Assembly (NCBI GenBank): GCA_003246755.1
Contig: QKDC01000024.1
Location: forward strand, 1 to 32,979
DNA from: Gemmatimonadota bacterium
Lineage (GTDB): Bacteria; Gemmatimonadota; Gemmatimonadetes; Gemmatimonadales; GWC2-71-9
Reading direction: 5' to 3'
DNA length: 32,979 bases
The notes under the pieces are model-generated. The model saw only the letters and a list, made by a program, of their open reading frames with translations, did no database searches and had not been told where the DNA came from. The first letter of the stretch is position 1; each line of letters begins with the position of its first letter. Below are positions 1-8,253 of the stretch, piece after piece. Made by a program: the position numbers and the translations under genes.

Positions 1-66
1 AGGGTTCCCCAAGCGCGAGCCTACATCATGCGGTACTTCCCCCGCGCTGAAGAACTGGTGGCCAGG

Positions 67-609
67 TTAGCCGTGTGCTCCGGGCCATGGTTCACACTCG
101 GCGTCGGGGATGGTTTCCACCTTGGTCTCAGTGCGGTAGGCACGAAACCCACGGGCCTCATAGTTCTTCCGCGCGGCGGGGTGATCGAGATCGCAGGTAT
201 GGACCCACAGGCGTGATGGGTTCAACTCCCAAGCCCGTTCGAGAGCGGCAGTGAGCAGGGTTCCGCCGAATCCCTTGCCCACGAAGGCCGGCAGCAGACC
301 GAAGTACGCCAGTTCGACGTCGGATCCCTGCCGTTCGAGTTCGAAATAGCCTGCCGGTGTGCCCCGGACATATCCGACCCAGATTTCGATTTCGGGCCGT
401 GAGAGGTGCTCGAGCCATCGCGCGAAGGTCCAGGAGAGCCGGCCGTACCAGGACCACTTCCATCCCACCGCGGTATACAGGAACCGACCCAGCTCGGGGC
501 AGGGGAGTTCTGCCTGGAGGACTTGCAGGTCGACCCCGGATCGTTCAGCGGGACGCAGTTGTTGCCGCCGGGTCATTTCCAGGTACGTCGTCGTGACGTC
601 TCGTTCCAT
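67..609 (-). CDS. GNAT family N-acetyltransferase
   Basis: Predicted 180-residue cytosolic acetyltransferase that would move an acetyl group from acetyl-CoA to an amine; the substrate cannot be read from sequence. The acetyl-CoA pyrophosphate loop is visible around residues 108-118 (LLPAFVGKGFGG, the Q/R-x-x-G-x-G pattern). It is followed by the long helix and a C-terminal NYEARGF segment typical of GNAT strand/helix 5. The ATG follows the TAG stop of the upstream permease gene with no base between them, so the two are almost certainly co-transcribed and translationally coupled. No own ribosome binding site separate from the end of the permease gene is needed. The family is clear, the function is not. 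Confidence 0.85.
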   Translation of the reverse strand: MERDVTTTYLEMTRRQQLRPAERSGVDLQVLQAELPCPELGRFLYTAVGWKWSWYGRLSWTFARWLEHLSRPEIEIWVGYVRGTPAGYFELERQGSDVELAYFGLLPAFVGKGFGGTLLTAALERAWELNPSRLWVHTCDLDHPAARKNYEARGFRAYRTETKVETIPDAECEPWPGAHG

Positions 610-3048
610 CTATTGCGCCCTGAGCGCCTCCGAGGGGTCGATCCTCGAAGCGCGCGCAGCCGGTATCCAGCAGGCGGCCACTCCGATGGTGGCCATGACC
701 AACACCACGGCAATCAGTGTGAGCGGGTCATACGGCGGGACACCAAAAAGCAGGCCCTGAATGAGTCGGGCCAGCAGCACCGAGCCGACCACGCCCAGGA
801 GGAGGCCAACTCCCACGAGCGTACCGCCCTGACGCAGGATCATCCGTTGCACCTGACCGGGGTGCGCGCCGAGACTCATCCGCATTCCGATCTCATTGGT
901 GCGGGCCGCCACCGAGAAGGCCAGTACGGCAGCGATTCCAATCGCAGCGATGAGCAAGGCGAGCAGGCCGAACGCCCCGACCAAAATGGCGTTGAGCCGA
1001 CGCGGGCCGACACTTTCATCCCGAATGTCATTCAGTGACATCAGGTTTTCGATTGGTGCCTCGGGGGAGATTGACCGGACGATCTCCCGCGCCGCGAGCG
1101 CGATGCCCTTGGGATCGACCGTCGAACGGATCACCAATCCGCCGTTCGGAAAGAAGCCCTGTCGCATGGGAGTGAAGGTGGCGGGAATCGGGTCGGCATC
1201 GAGCCCGCCGTCCTTGGTGTTCCCGACGACTCCGACCACGGTGCGCCACTCACCCGATAACCCGATGAAACGCAACACATCACCCGTCCAGGCCACTCGC
1301 CGGCCGATCGGATCCATCTCCGCGAAGAGACGGTCGGCCAGGACTTGATTGAGGATCACGACTTGCGCGCCATCCTGAACATCGGTCGTGTTGAACTCGC
1401 GCCCTTTGAGTAACGGAATCCCCGCCGCACGGAAATACCCTGGGTCAGCCATGCGGTACTCCGACTGTGGAATGGGATCACCCGGCGGAGTCGGGCGGTC
1501 CTCGGACTTCATCTCGAGCATGAAACCAGCGGTGCGCAGCGGGATCACGGATCCGACTCCCACGATGTCCACGCCCGGAAGCGTGGACAACTCGGCTTGC
1601 ATTTCCTCGTAGCTGGCCATGGTCACATGCGGATCGATCCCCGACGTGAAGTCTGCCGGGACCTCCATGGTCAAGACGTTGTTCGGATCGAGACCGGGGT
1701 CCACCTCGGCGAGTGCCAGCATCGATCGTGTGAGGAGTCCGGTCCCCGTCAGCAGGATCACCGACACCACGACCTGAGTTACGACGAGCACTTGCTGGAG
1801 TCGCTTCCGCCGTGTGCCACCGATCGCGCGAGTACCTCCCGAAAGACTGGTGCTCAAGGAATGCTCATCGCCGACATGCGGTGCGAAGGAGAGCAGGACG
1901 GCTGCGACCAGCGCCAGGGCCACCGCGAAAACGAGCACGGCCGCATCGATGCTGATTTCGTCCGCCCGTGGACTGAAGCGGGCCGCGAAGGTCGTAAGGA
2001 CACGCACTCCAGGGAAGGCGATCAGGAGGCCGAGCATCGCGCCGGCGAGGGAGAGAACGATGTTCTCGAGGAGGAGGAGTTTGCGGAGCCTGCGGATTCC
2101 CGCGCCGAGAGCGGCACGCACGACCATCTCTCGTTCCCGGTCCACACCCCGCATGAGGGTCAGGTTCGCAACGTTCGCGAAGGCGAGGACCAGGACGAAT
2201 GCCGCGGCCCCCATCAGCAGCCAGAGTGTGAGCCGTGCGTCCGACCCCAGCACTTCCTTGAACGGTGTGAGGGTGACCTTGTATCCCGAAGCGGCGTCGT
2301 ACATGTCGGGATAGTCGGCATGTACCTGAGTGGAGATCGCTTCCACTTCGGCCCGAGCCTGCTCCACCGTGACCCCAGGGCTGAGTCGGGCGATCATTTC
2401 GGTCATCCGGTGCGTGCGGCCGTCCTGCATCAATGCACTCACGTGATGTTCGCTGATGGACATATTCATCAACGCATCGATCTCCCCCGGGAAGAAGGGG
2501 GCAGGCTGAAGCACTCCGATCACCTCGACCTGCCGGGTCCCGATGCGGAGGGATGTTCCCACCAACGAGGGGTCACCAGAGAAGTGGCTGAGCCAGTAGG
2601 CGTGGGTGAGCATGATGACCGGTGCGGCGCCACCACCATCGTCGTCTGGGTTGAAGGGACGGCCCAGGAGCGGTCGGAGACCCATGACGGAGAGGTAGTT
2701 CCCCGTCACGAGCCCGACATTGATCTGCGAAGCGTCGTGCTCCTCCACCAAGTTGAGCGTCAACGGTGAGTACTCCGCGATCTGCCCGAGCGTGCGTGAG
2801 GCGTTTCTGAAGTCGGTGATCTCAGGCACCGAGAACAGGATGTTCTCGCTTCCCGGACCGGCAGCGGACTGGCGGAGGTACATCAGCCGATCGCCGTCCT
2901 GGTGGGGGAGAGGGCGGAGCAGCACTCCACGGATGACGCTGAAGATGGCGGTGTTTGCCCCGATGCCGAGGCCCAATGTGAGGATGACGGCGAGGGTGAA
3001 GCCACGGGAGCGCAGGAGGCTCCGAAGGACATACCGCAAGTCGATCAT
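610..3048 (-). CDS. ADOP-type MacB/FtsX family ABC permease (orphan)
   Basis: Membrane permease of 812 residues with two MacB-PCD/FtsX units in tandem. One transmembrane helix lies near residues 17-40 (AVILTLGLGIGANTAIFSVI) and a periplasmic core domain follows. A three-helix FtsX block comes next, then a second periplasmic core, and three helices close the protein (LLALLIAAIGIAAVLAF onward). The start pattern (LRSLLRSRGFT) and duplicated layout fit the acidobacterial duplicated orphan permease family. The reading frame continues 120 codons further upstream into glutamate dehydrogenase. The chosen ATG has a GAGGAG ribosome site 9 bases ahead and begins the conserved N-terminus. No ATPase gene is nearby, as expected for this family. 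The substrate is unknown; macrolide, lipoprotein or peptide export is only a family analogy. Confidence 0.88.
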   Translation of the reverse strand: MIDLRYVLRSLLRSRGFTLAVILTLGLGIGANTAIFSVIRGVLLRPLPHQDGDRLMYLRQSAAGPGSENILFSVPEITDFRNASRTLGQIAEYSPLTLNLVEEHDASQINVGLVTGNYLSVMGLRPLLGRPFNPDDDGGGAAPVIMLTHAYWLSHFSGDPSLVGTSLRIGTRQVEVIGVLQPAPFFPGEIDALMNMSISEHHVSALMQDGRTHRMTEMIARLSPGVTVEQARAEVEAISTQVHADYPDMYDAASGYKVTLTPFKEVLGSDARLTLWLLMGAAAFVLVLAFANVANLTLMRGVDREREMVVRAALGAGIRRLRKLLLLENIVLSLAGAMLGLLIAFPGVRVLTTFAARFSPRADEISIDAAVLVFAVALALVAAVLLSFAPHVGDEHSLSTSLSGGTRAIGGTRRKRLQQVLVVTQVVVSVILLTGTGLLTRSMLALAEVDPGLDPNNVLTMEVPADFTSGIDPHVTMASYEEMQAELSTLPGVDIVGVGSVIPLRTAGFMLEMKSEDRPTPPGDPIPQSEYRMADPGYFRAAGIPLLKGREFNTTDVQDGAQVVILNQVLADRLFAEMDPIGRRVAWTGDVLRFIGLSGEWRTVVGVVGNTKDGGLDADPIPATFTPMRQGFFPNGGLVIRSTVDPKGIALAAREIVRSISPEAPIENLMSLNDIRDESVGPRRLNAILVGAFGLLALLIAAIGIAAVLAFSVAARTNEIGMRMSLGAHPGQVQRMILRQGGTLVGVGLLLGVVGSVLLARLIQGLLFGVPPYDPLTLIAVVLVMATIGVAACWIPAARASRIDPSEALRAQ

Positions 3049-3129
3049 CTCACGCGACTCCTCGGGTTTGTCGGGTACGGATGGGCTTGGATCACGAAAT
3101 GTACCGCGGGCGCTGGGGTTGCAAGAAGA

Positions 3130-3167
3130 ACCCCGCGTCAGATCGGTGGCGAAATCTAACGCGGGGT
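3130..3167 (-). terminator. Rho-independent terminator of glutamate dehydrogenase gene
   Basis: On the minus strand a stem ACCCCGCGT / ACGCGGGGT (9 pairs), extended inward by AGAT/ATCT past one mismatch, lies about 45 bases beyond the dehydrogenase stop. It is followed directly by TTCTTCTT. This is the classic hairpin plus T-tract layout, so the permease downstream probably needs its own promoter or read-through. Confidence 0.75.
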
Positions 3168-3212
3168 GGAAGCTCGATGTCGCGGGGCCCGATGGCACCC
3201 GGGATTGGGCAA

Positions 3213-4475
3213 CTAGGGCCAGATCCCTCGCATCGCCGTCACCCGGGCCACGCGATCCACCGCGAGAGCGTAGGCGGCAGTGCGGGCATCGATACTTTTC
3301 TCGGCGGCGAAGTTGAACACGGCATGAAATGCGCGGGTCATCTTCTTTCGGAGTTTGGCGTCGACGACCTCTGGTTCCCACTGTTCGTCCTGGATGTTCT
3401 GCACCCACTCGTAGTAGGAGACTGTCACGCCGCCGCCATTGGCCAGAATATCCGGGATGACGTGCACCCCACGCTGGAAGAGTTGGTCATCGGCAGCCGG
3501 GGTCGTTGGCCCGTTGGCCGCCTCGGCGATCAGCTTTGCGTGGATCCGGCCTGCGTTCTCCGCCGTGATCTGATTCTCCAGGGCTGCCGGGATCAACACG
3601 TCGCATTCGAGTTCCATTAATTCGGTGGCCGAGACCTGTGAAGACCCGGGAAAACCCACGACACTGCCGGTGTCCTGTTTGTGGGCGAGGACCGCCTTCG
3701 GATCGAGCCCGGCTGCAGACATGATGGCACCACGCGAGTCACTGAGGCCGATGACCTTGGCGCCTCCATCGTGGGCGAACTGCGCGGCAAAGGAACCCGC
3801 ATTGCCGAACCCCTGGACCACCACGCGGGCATCGGCCATCGTCTTGACGCCATCCACCATCCCGCGCGCAATGGCCTCCTCCACGCAGACGATGCAGCCA
3901 CGGGCCGTGGCGGTTTCCCGTCCGTGGGAGCCACCCAACTCCATGGGCTTGCCGGTCACCACGGGGAGATTGTTGGAGCCGGGGTGGGTCATGTCGTAGG
4001 TGTCGAAGATCCAGGCCATCGTGCTCGCATCGGTGTAGACGTCCGGCGCGGGAATGTCGACCGTGGGACCAATGGTGTTGCCAAGCTGCATGGTATACCG
4101 TCGAGTGATGGCGCGTTTCTCTCTGACCGAGAGCCGCTTGGGATCGCAGATCACCCCTCCTTTGGCACCGCCGAATGGAACCTCCACAACGGCGGTCTTC
4201 CACGTCATCCACGCGGCCAGCGCCTTGACCTCATCCTCGCTGACGTCAGGGTGGAATCGAATTCCCCCTTTGTATGGGCCGCGCGCGTTATTGTGTTGGA
4301 CCCGGAACCCGGTAAAGACCTGGTAGGTCCCATCGTCCATCTCCACTGGGAACTCGATTCGCGTGACCCGGAATGGTCGAATGAGGCTTCCGAGAATACC
4401 CGCATCCGCGCTGACGAATTGGGTGGCACGTGCGAACTGGGTCTGGGCGATATGGAAGGGGTTGAGGTCCTCCAT
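3213..4475 (-). CDS. Glu/Leu/Phe/Val dehydrogenase, probable glutamate dehydrogenase
   Basis: Cytosolic NAD(P)-dependent oxidative deaminase interconverting glutamate and 2-oxoglutarate plus ammonia. The 420 residues match the usual 410-430 of the hexameric class. The substrate-binding segment GPYKGGIRFHP (Lys69) and the catalytic-lysine motif PFGGAKGG (Lys105) are both present. The dehydrogenase motif PAPDVYTD and the Rossmann glycine loop VQGFGNAGS of the C-terminal nucleotide domain are also present. A TTG 33 bases upstream is in frame. I prefer the ATG at 4475, preceded by GAGAGG 9 bases upstream and giving the family-like start MEDLNPF. Leucine or phenylalanine specificity cannot be excluded. 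The gene ends at a clear hairpin terminator. Confidence 0.9.
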   Translation of the reverse strand: MEDLNPFHIAQTQFARATQFVSADAGILGSLIRPFRVTRIEFPVEMDDGTYQVFTGFRVQHNNARGPYKGGIRFHPDVSEDEVKALAAWMTWKTAVVEVPFGGAKGGVICDPKRLSVREKRAITRRYTMQLGNTIGPTVDIPAPDVYTDASTMAWIFDTYDMTHPGSNNLPVVTGKPMELGGSHGRETATARGCIVCVEEAIARGMVDGVKTMADARVVVQGFGNAGSFAAQFAHDGGAKVIGLSDSRGAIMSAAGLDPKAVLAHKQDTGSVVGFPGSSQVSATELMELECDVLIPAALENQITAENAGRIHAKLIAEAANGPTTPAADDQLFQRGVHVIPDILANGGGVTVSYYEWVQNIQDEQWEPEVVDAKLRKKMTRAFHAVFNFAAEKSIDARTAAYALAVDRVARVTAMRGIWP

Positions 4476-4522
4476 GGGAGCATGCCTCTCAGGGGAAGGG
4501 GTGCTCAAAAGCTTGCCTCGTG

Positions 4523-4583
4523 GCCTGAAGGCCTTGTGAAAGCCTTCATAAGTTCGCTACAGGAGAATCAGGCCTTCGGCCTG
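4523..4583. other. Two small GC-rich inverted repeats between kinase and glutamate dehydrogenase genes
   Basis: One repeat, CAGGCC-TTC-GGCCTG (4569-4583), and a second near 4525-4548 (TGAAGGC ... GCCTTCA) sit between the kinase stop and the dehydrogenase start. Both carry the AAGGCC/GGCCTT core. On the minus strand the first could end the kinase transcript, but no good T-tract follows. It could also be a leader hairpin of the dehydrogenase mRNA. Confidence 0.4.
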
Positions 4584-4613
4584 CTTCAGGTTGACCATTT
4601 CCGGGCGCCAAGG

Positions 4614-4641
4614 GTTACACGCCTGAGGCGGTGCTGGTCAA
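4614..4641 (-). promoter_or_regulatory. Candidate promoter for glutamate dehydrogenase gene
   Basis: Minus strand TTGACC and TGTAAC are separated by 16 bases, in the 175-base space between the kinase stop and the dehydrogenase start. The -35 box is close to consensus, the -10 box is weak, so this is tentative. Confidence 0.3.
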
Positions 4642-4650
4642 TCGAGGCGA

Positions 4651-6780
4651 TCACTTGGTCTCGAGCAACGCCTGAAATCGAGGGTCCGCTCGAAGAGATG
4701 CCAGATCGGGATCGTTTGCCACCCAGTCTGGATGCGCGAACCCGGTACCGAAGGCACACTCGAGCCGGTCGAGGGCACGATCGGTTTCTCCTTCCAGGGC
4801 GAAGAGACAGGCGACGTTGTAGCACACACTCGCATCTTCAGGGTCGACCGCCGTGGCTTGCTCGGCCCATTCGAGTCCCCGTTCTCGGTTGCCCAAACGA
4901 CTGGAACACACGGCTGCCATAGTGATCGCCCGGGCATCATCCGGATTGAGCGCCAAGTGCCGTTCGATCACCGGCAATGCGCGATGATAGGCCGCCTTGG
5001 CCTCGGTCGTTCGGTTCAGGGCGGTCAGGGTTTGCGCCGCGAAGTAGAGGGACTCGTGGTCCTCCCTCACTCGGCTGGCTTCATCGAAGAGATCCAACGC
5101 GCGGGGCAAGTCGCCACGCTGGTAGCACGCTCTGGCATAACAGTACCTGGCCTCGAATTGACTGGGATCGAGTTCGATGGCCTTCCGAAACTCCCGCTCG
5201 GCCTCCGGGAACCGGTCGAGGAGGACCAACACCTCTCCTTGAGCCGCGTGTGCCTCTGCGAGATCGGGTTCCAGAGCCAAGGCTTGCAGACTGGCCGCCT
5301 CCGCCAGCGCGATGTTTCGAGCGGTGTCCTCGTCCTGGTAATGGTGGGCGAGAAACGAGGACGCGTCGGCAATGCCGGCATGTGCCAGGGCGAAAGACGG
5401 ATCCAGTTCGATGGCGCGGGTGAACATCTGGCGCGCGAACATCATGCTCTTGCGGCGCCGTTGGTGGAAGAACTGCCGCCCCCGGAGGTAGTAGTCATAG
5501 GCATCCAGGTGTGCCGTCGGCGCCTTGGTGATGGCTCCCCGCTCATGGTCAGCGAGGACCACGCGTAGGGCCCGGACGATGTTGGAGGCAATGTCATCGT
5601 GAATCGCGAACACGTCTTTCCGTTCGCGGTCGAACCGCGCCGACCAGAGATGGTATCCGTCACTTGTGTTGATCAGCTGGGCCGTCACGCGGAGTGTGTT
5701 GTCGGCGCGCCGAACACTGCCCTCGAGGACGGCCCGGACATTGAGAATCTGCCCGATGGTGCGGACATCGAAGTTCTTGTTCTTCAAGGCGAATGTCGAG
5801 GTCCGTGAGGCAACGTTGAGCCCCTCGATCTTGGTGAGAGCGAGGATGATCTCCTCGGCCATGCCCTCACCAAAGAATTCGTCCTCCGGATCGCTCCCCA
5901 AGTTGACGAACGGCAAGACAGCGATGGAGGGGCCAGGGTCAGTTTCGGCCACAGGGGTGGCGAGTGCCTCCGCAAAATCACGCACGGATGCGAATCGATC
6001 GGCCGGGGCCTTGGCCAGCGCGCGTTCGAGAGCCGCGCGGACTTCGCGAGGGACTCCGGGTCTGACCGTGGCGAGCGGGGGTGGCGGATCCATGACCTGG
6101 CGCGCGAGAACGGCGCGGGTACTTCCCCCAACGAATGGAGGGTGACCAGCCAACATCTCGTAGAGCACACAAGCCAAAGCGTACTGGTCGGCCTTCGCAT
6201 CCACTGCGCTTTCGCCGCTCGCCTGTTCGGGGCTCATGTAGGCTGGGGTACCGACGACCGTTCCCGCACCGGTCGAGGAGGGTTTGCCTTCGCTGGCCAA
6301 GGCTCGGGCCACCCCGAAGTCCACGACGACCGGGTGGCCCTGTTCAAGCAGAATGTTCTCGGGTTTGATGTCCCGATGGACCACTCCTCGCTCGTGGGCG
6401 TAGGCCAGCGCGTCGGCCACCGCCCGGGCGAGTCGCACCGCCTCATCCACAGGAAGGACACGCTCTCGGTCGAGGCGTTGCCTGAGGGAGCCTCCTTCCA
6501 CATACGGCATGACGAAGTACAGATGACCACCTTCGTTACCCGAATCGTAGAGCGGCAGGATGTTGGGGTGGGTGAGGGCGGCTGCGATCTCAATTTCCCG
6601 AAGGAAACGCTCTCCCAGGACGGAGGCGGCGAATTCTCCTCGGAGGAGTTTGAGGGCCACCTGGCGTCGGTGCTTGGGATCATCGGCCAGGTACACCGTC
6701 GCCATCCCGCCCTCGCCGATCTTCCATTTGATCGCATAGCCGGCGAAGAAGGACCCGCTGAGTCGAGTCGGGCCTGACAT
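4651..6780 (-). CDS. Ser/Thr protein kinase fused to TolB-like domain and TPR repeats
   Basis: Three-part soluble protein of 709 residues. The Hanks-type kinase domain spans about residues 15-275. It has the glycine loop IGEGGMATVY (21-30), ATP lysine Lys44 in VALK, catalytic HRDIKPEN (Asp137), DFG (Asp154) and the GTPAYMSPEQ activation segment, so it should be active. Residues about 283-410 (SIAVLPFVNLGSDPEDEFF, LEGSVRR, IWSARFDRE-like strand) resemble the TolB/FlgO-type N-terminal domain seen in adenylate-cyclase-like regulators. From about 430 to the end, TPR helices follow. No transmembrane segment is visible, unlike PknB-type receptors. The frame stays open to a GTG at 6939. I chose the ATG at 6780 because about 15 residues then precede the kinase fold, but its ribosome site is poor. 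Target proteins are unknown. Confidence 0.85.
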   Translation of the reverse strand: MSGPTRLSGSFFAGYAIKWKIGEGGMATVYLADDPKHRRQVALKLLRGEFAASVLGERFLREIEIAAALTHPNILPLYDSGNEGGHLYFVMPYVEGGSLRQRLDRERVLPVDEAVRLARAVADALAYAHERGVVHRDIKPENILLEQGHPVVVDFGVARALASEGKPSSTGAGTVVGTPAYMSPEQASGESAVDAKADQYALACVLYEMLAGHPPFVGGSTRAVLARQVMDPPPPLATVRPGVPREVRAALERALAKAPADRFASVRDFAEALATPVAETDPGPSIAVLPFVNLGSDPEDEFFGEGMAEEIILALTKIEGLNVASRTSTFALKNKNFDVRTIGQILNVRAVLEGSVRRADNTLRVTAQLINTSDGYHLWSARFDRERKDVFAIHDDIASNIVRALRVVLADHERGAITKAPTAHLDAYDYYLRGRQFFHQRRRKSMMFARQMFTRAIELDPSFALAHAGIADASSFLAHHYQDEDTARNIALAEAASLQALALEPDLAEAHAAQGEVLVLLDRFPEAEREFRKAIELDPSQFEARYCYARACYQRGDLPRALDLFDEASRVREDHESLYFAAQTLTALNRTTEAKAAYHRALPVIERHLALNPDDARAITMAAVCSSRLGNRERGLEWAEQATAVDPEDASVCYNVACLFALEGETDRALDRLECAFGTGFAHPDWVANDPDLASLRADPRFQALLETK

Positions 6781-7042
6781 CAGGACCGGGGCACCTGGGA
6801 TGGGTAATCCAGTCGCGGATGGGACACCGGCTGATCTCCCGAGTGGTGCCGCATCACCACGATGGGGCAACACGGGCAGGGTACAGACCCCGGATGAAGG
6901 GGCCATTGGCTTGAGATGAAGAGATGTTTTCACTCCCACGTCACGGTCTCTTCACCGGCGGTCATGCAGTATGGGAGCGCTGGGGCCCATGTCTGGGCGG
7001 TCCAGGCATGGTTGACGATGCTCTGGTGCGTAAGGGGGGCAC
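6781..7042. other. Divergent intergenic region between kinase and lipoprotein genes
   Basis: About 260 bases separate the divergent kinase and lipoprotein genes. Promoters for both must lie here or in the open 5' extension of the kinase frame. A TTGACG at about 7013 is the only -35-like hexamer that stands out, and it has no convincing -10 partner. I see no repeat or RNA gene in it. Confidence 0.4.
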
Positions 7043-7477
7043 ATGTCTTGGAAGCGAAGGACCCTGGGAGTCATGCTCGTGCCGGCAGCGGTGGCTTGCA
7101 CGGATCCGACGGAGGTTGCGGACCTCGTCGGGACCTGGAACGCCACCGTCGTTGAGTTCACGAATCTGGCGAACACTGCGGAGAAGTACGAACTCATTGG
7201 GGACGGCGGGGCTCTCACCATTGTGGTCGAGGCGAATGAGGACTACACCCTTTCCATTCTGTTCCCTGGGGAGCCAGTCGATGTGCAGGAAGGCACGATT
7301 GCCGTGGTGGGGGACGTTCTGACGTTGTCGGAATCGGGGCAGGGGAGTCCCCTCGACTTCATCTTCGACCTGTCGGGTAACACGCTGACCATGACGACCA
7401 ACGACGTCGATTTCGATTTCGACGACCAGGGCGGAGATGAACCTGCGTCCCTCAGGATGGTGCTGCACCGACAATAG
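7043..7477 (+). CDS. Small predicted lipoprotein, lipocalin-like start
   Basis: Protein of 144 residues not recognised by name. The N-terminus has a basic stretch (WKRR), a short hydrophobic run and AVAC at residues 16-19, a usable but non-ideal lipobox; cleavage would leave Cys19 as the lipidated residue. The mature part starts with DLVGTWNATVVEF, reminiscent of small lipocalin-like beta-barrel proteins. Alternating polar and hydrophobic beta strands and an acidic Asp-rich patch (DVDFDFDDQ) near the C-terminus follow. A strong AAGGGGGG ribosome site lies just before the ATG. It is transcribed alone and is divergent from the kinase gene. Likely location is the periplasmic face of a membrane; function unknown. 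Confidence 0.65.
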   Translation: MSWKRRTLGVMLVPAAVACTDPTEVADLVGTWNATVVEFTNLANTAEKYELIGDGGALTIVVEANEDYTLSILFPGEPVDVQEGTIAVVGDVLTLSESGQGSPLDFIFDLSGNTLTMTTNDVDFDFDDQGGDEPASLRMVLHRQ

Positions 7478-7516
7478 GGCTTGGGGGCGAGCGAACGGAC
7501 TGGGTAGAGGATACCA

Positions 7517-7553
7517 CTTCCCTCGCAGGGCGTTCCGAACCGGGTGAGGGGAG
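7517..7553. terminator. Possible shared terminator between convergent genes
   Basis: CTTCCCTC pairs with GAGGGGAG (one G-T pair) around a 21-base loop, in the short space between the converging lipoprotein and GNAT genes. No clear T-tract follows on either strand, so the call rests on position and stem only. Confidence 0.3.
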
Positions 7554-7560
7554 GCGTCGC

Positions 7561-8253
7561 CTACTGCTTCCCTTCGGGCAAGAAGCGTCGAGGCCGCTCG
7601 GCGTAGTCTCGCTTCTTGGCGACCTCGTGGTTGACCCACTCGATCACCGCCGCATACCCGAGGCTCTCCGGGTCCCGCTCGAGATAGTCTTCGACGACGG
7701 CGATGACCCGGAAGCGTTGCCGGAGCTGGAAGGTGAGGGTGGGATCGATGATCTCCCCCTTCACGATCTTCGTGACGTACTCATCCGGACTCATCCGGTC
7801 GGCGTACTGGTGGTAGCCTCGGAGCCGGGCGCCTGCACGGATACGCAGGAGCTTCAACCGGCGGGCCAGATCGCGCCGCGCCGCGTAGAGGGCCTTCCCG
7901 ATGCCGCGGCGCCTGAGGGAAGGATCCGTCATCACCTCCGCCCCATATAACGTATGCCCCTCGGGGTCGTGGTTGGTGAACATCCCCGAATCGGTGATCC
8001 CCTTCCAGTCCACGTCCATGTCGTAGTCATCCCAGAGCACGATCAGGCTCGCCGCCATACCCACGATGCGATTGGTGCCGGGATCGATGGCAACGAGCTG
8101 GCCTTCAGGGAAGACCTTGAGGTGTGATTCGAGTTGGTCCTCCCGCCACGGGCGTCCCGAGTACACCCTTTCACAGAGCGAAATGATCCCGGGGAAGTCT
8201 CTCCGTTTGGTGGGTCGAACCAGGACGGGAAGAGGTGCGGGCGCGGATGTCAC
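7561..8253 (-). CDS. GNAT acetyltransferase paired with nitrilase
   Basis: Protein of 230 residues with a GNAT fold. The acetyl-CoA loop is MTDPSLRRRGIGKAL, preceded by the beta-4 strand GAEVM, with a Tyr/Arg-rich segment GARLRGYHQYAD after it. It starts with GTG, overlapping the stop of the upstream amidohydrolase by 4 bases (GTGA), so translation is coupled. From memory, Bacillus YhcX and relatives carry a related GNAT domain fused in front of a carbon-nitrogen hydrolase domain. Here the two are separate genes and the hydrolase comes first. The partnership suggests modification of a common small molecule, but no substrate can be named. Confidence 0.85.
   Translation of the reverse strand: MTSAPAPLPVLVRPTKRRDFPGIISLCERVYSGRPWREDQLESHLKVFPEGQLVAIDPGTNRIVGMAASLIVLWDDYDMDVDWKGITDSGMFTNHDPEGHTLYGAEVMTDPSLRRRGIGKALYAARRDLARRLKLLRIRAGARLRGYHQYADRMSPDEYVTKIVKGEIIDPTLTFQLRQRFRVIAVVEDYLERDPESLGYAAVIEWVNHEVAKKRDYAERPRRFLPEGKQ

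Noticed and set aside
215-240. tRNA-like GGGTTCAACTCCC
   Set aside because: It lies in the coding sequence of the first acetyltransferase, and no cloverleaf arms can be built around it.
1597-2769. Long plus-strand open frame opposite the permease
   Set aside because: Its composition (His/Glu/Arg-rich, no recognisable domain) is that of a GC-rich antisense frame of the permease gene.
3049-3408. In-frame upstream extension of the ADOP permease by 120 codons
   Set aside because: It crosses the terminator hairpin and enters the glutamate dehydrogenase gene. The start at 3048 has a good ribosome site and begins the conserved N-terminus.
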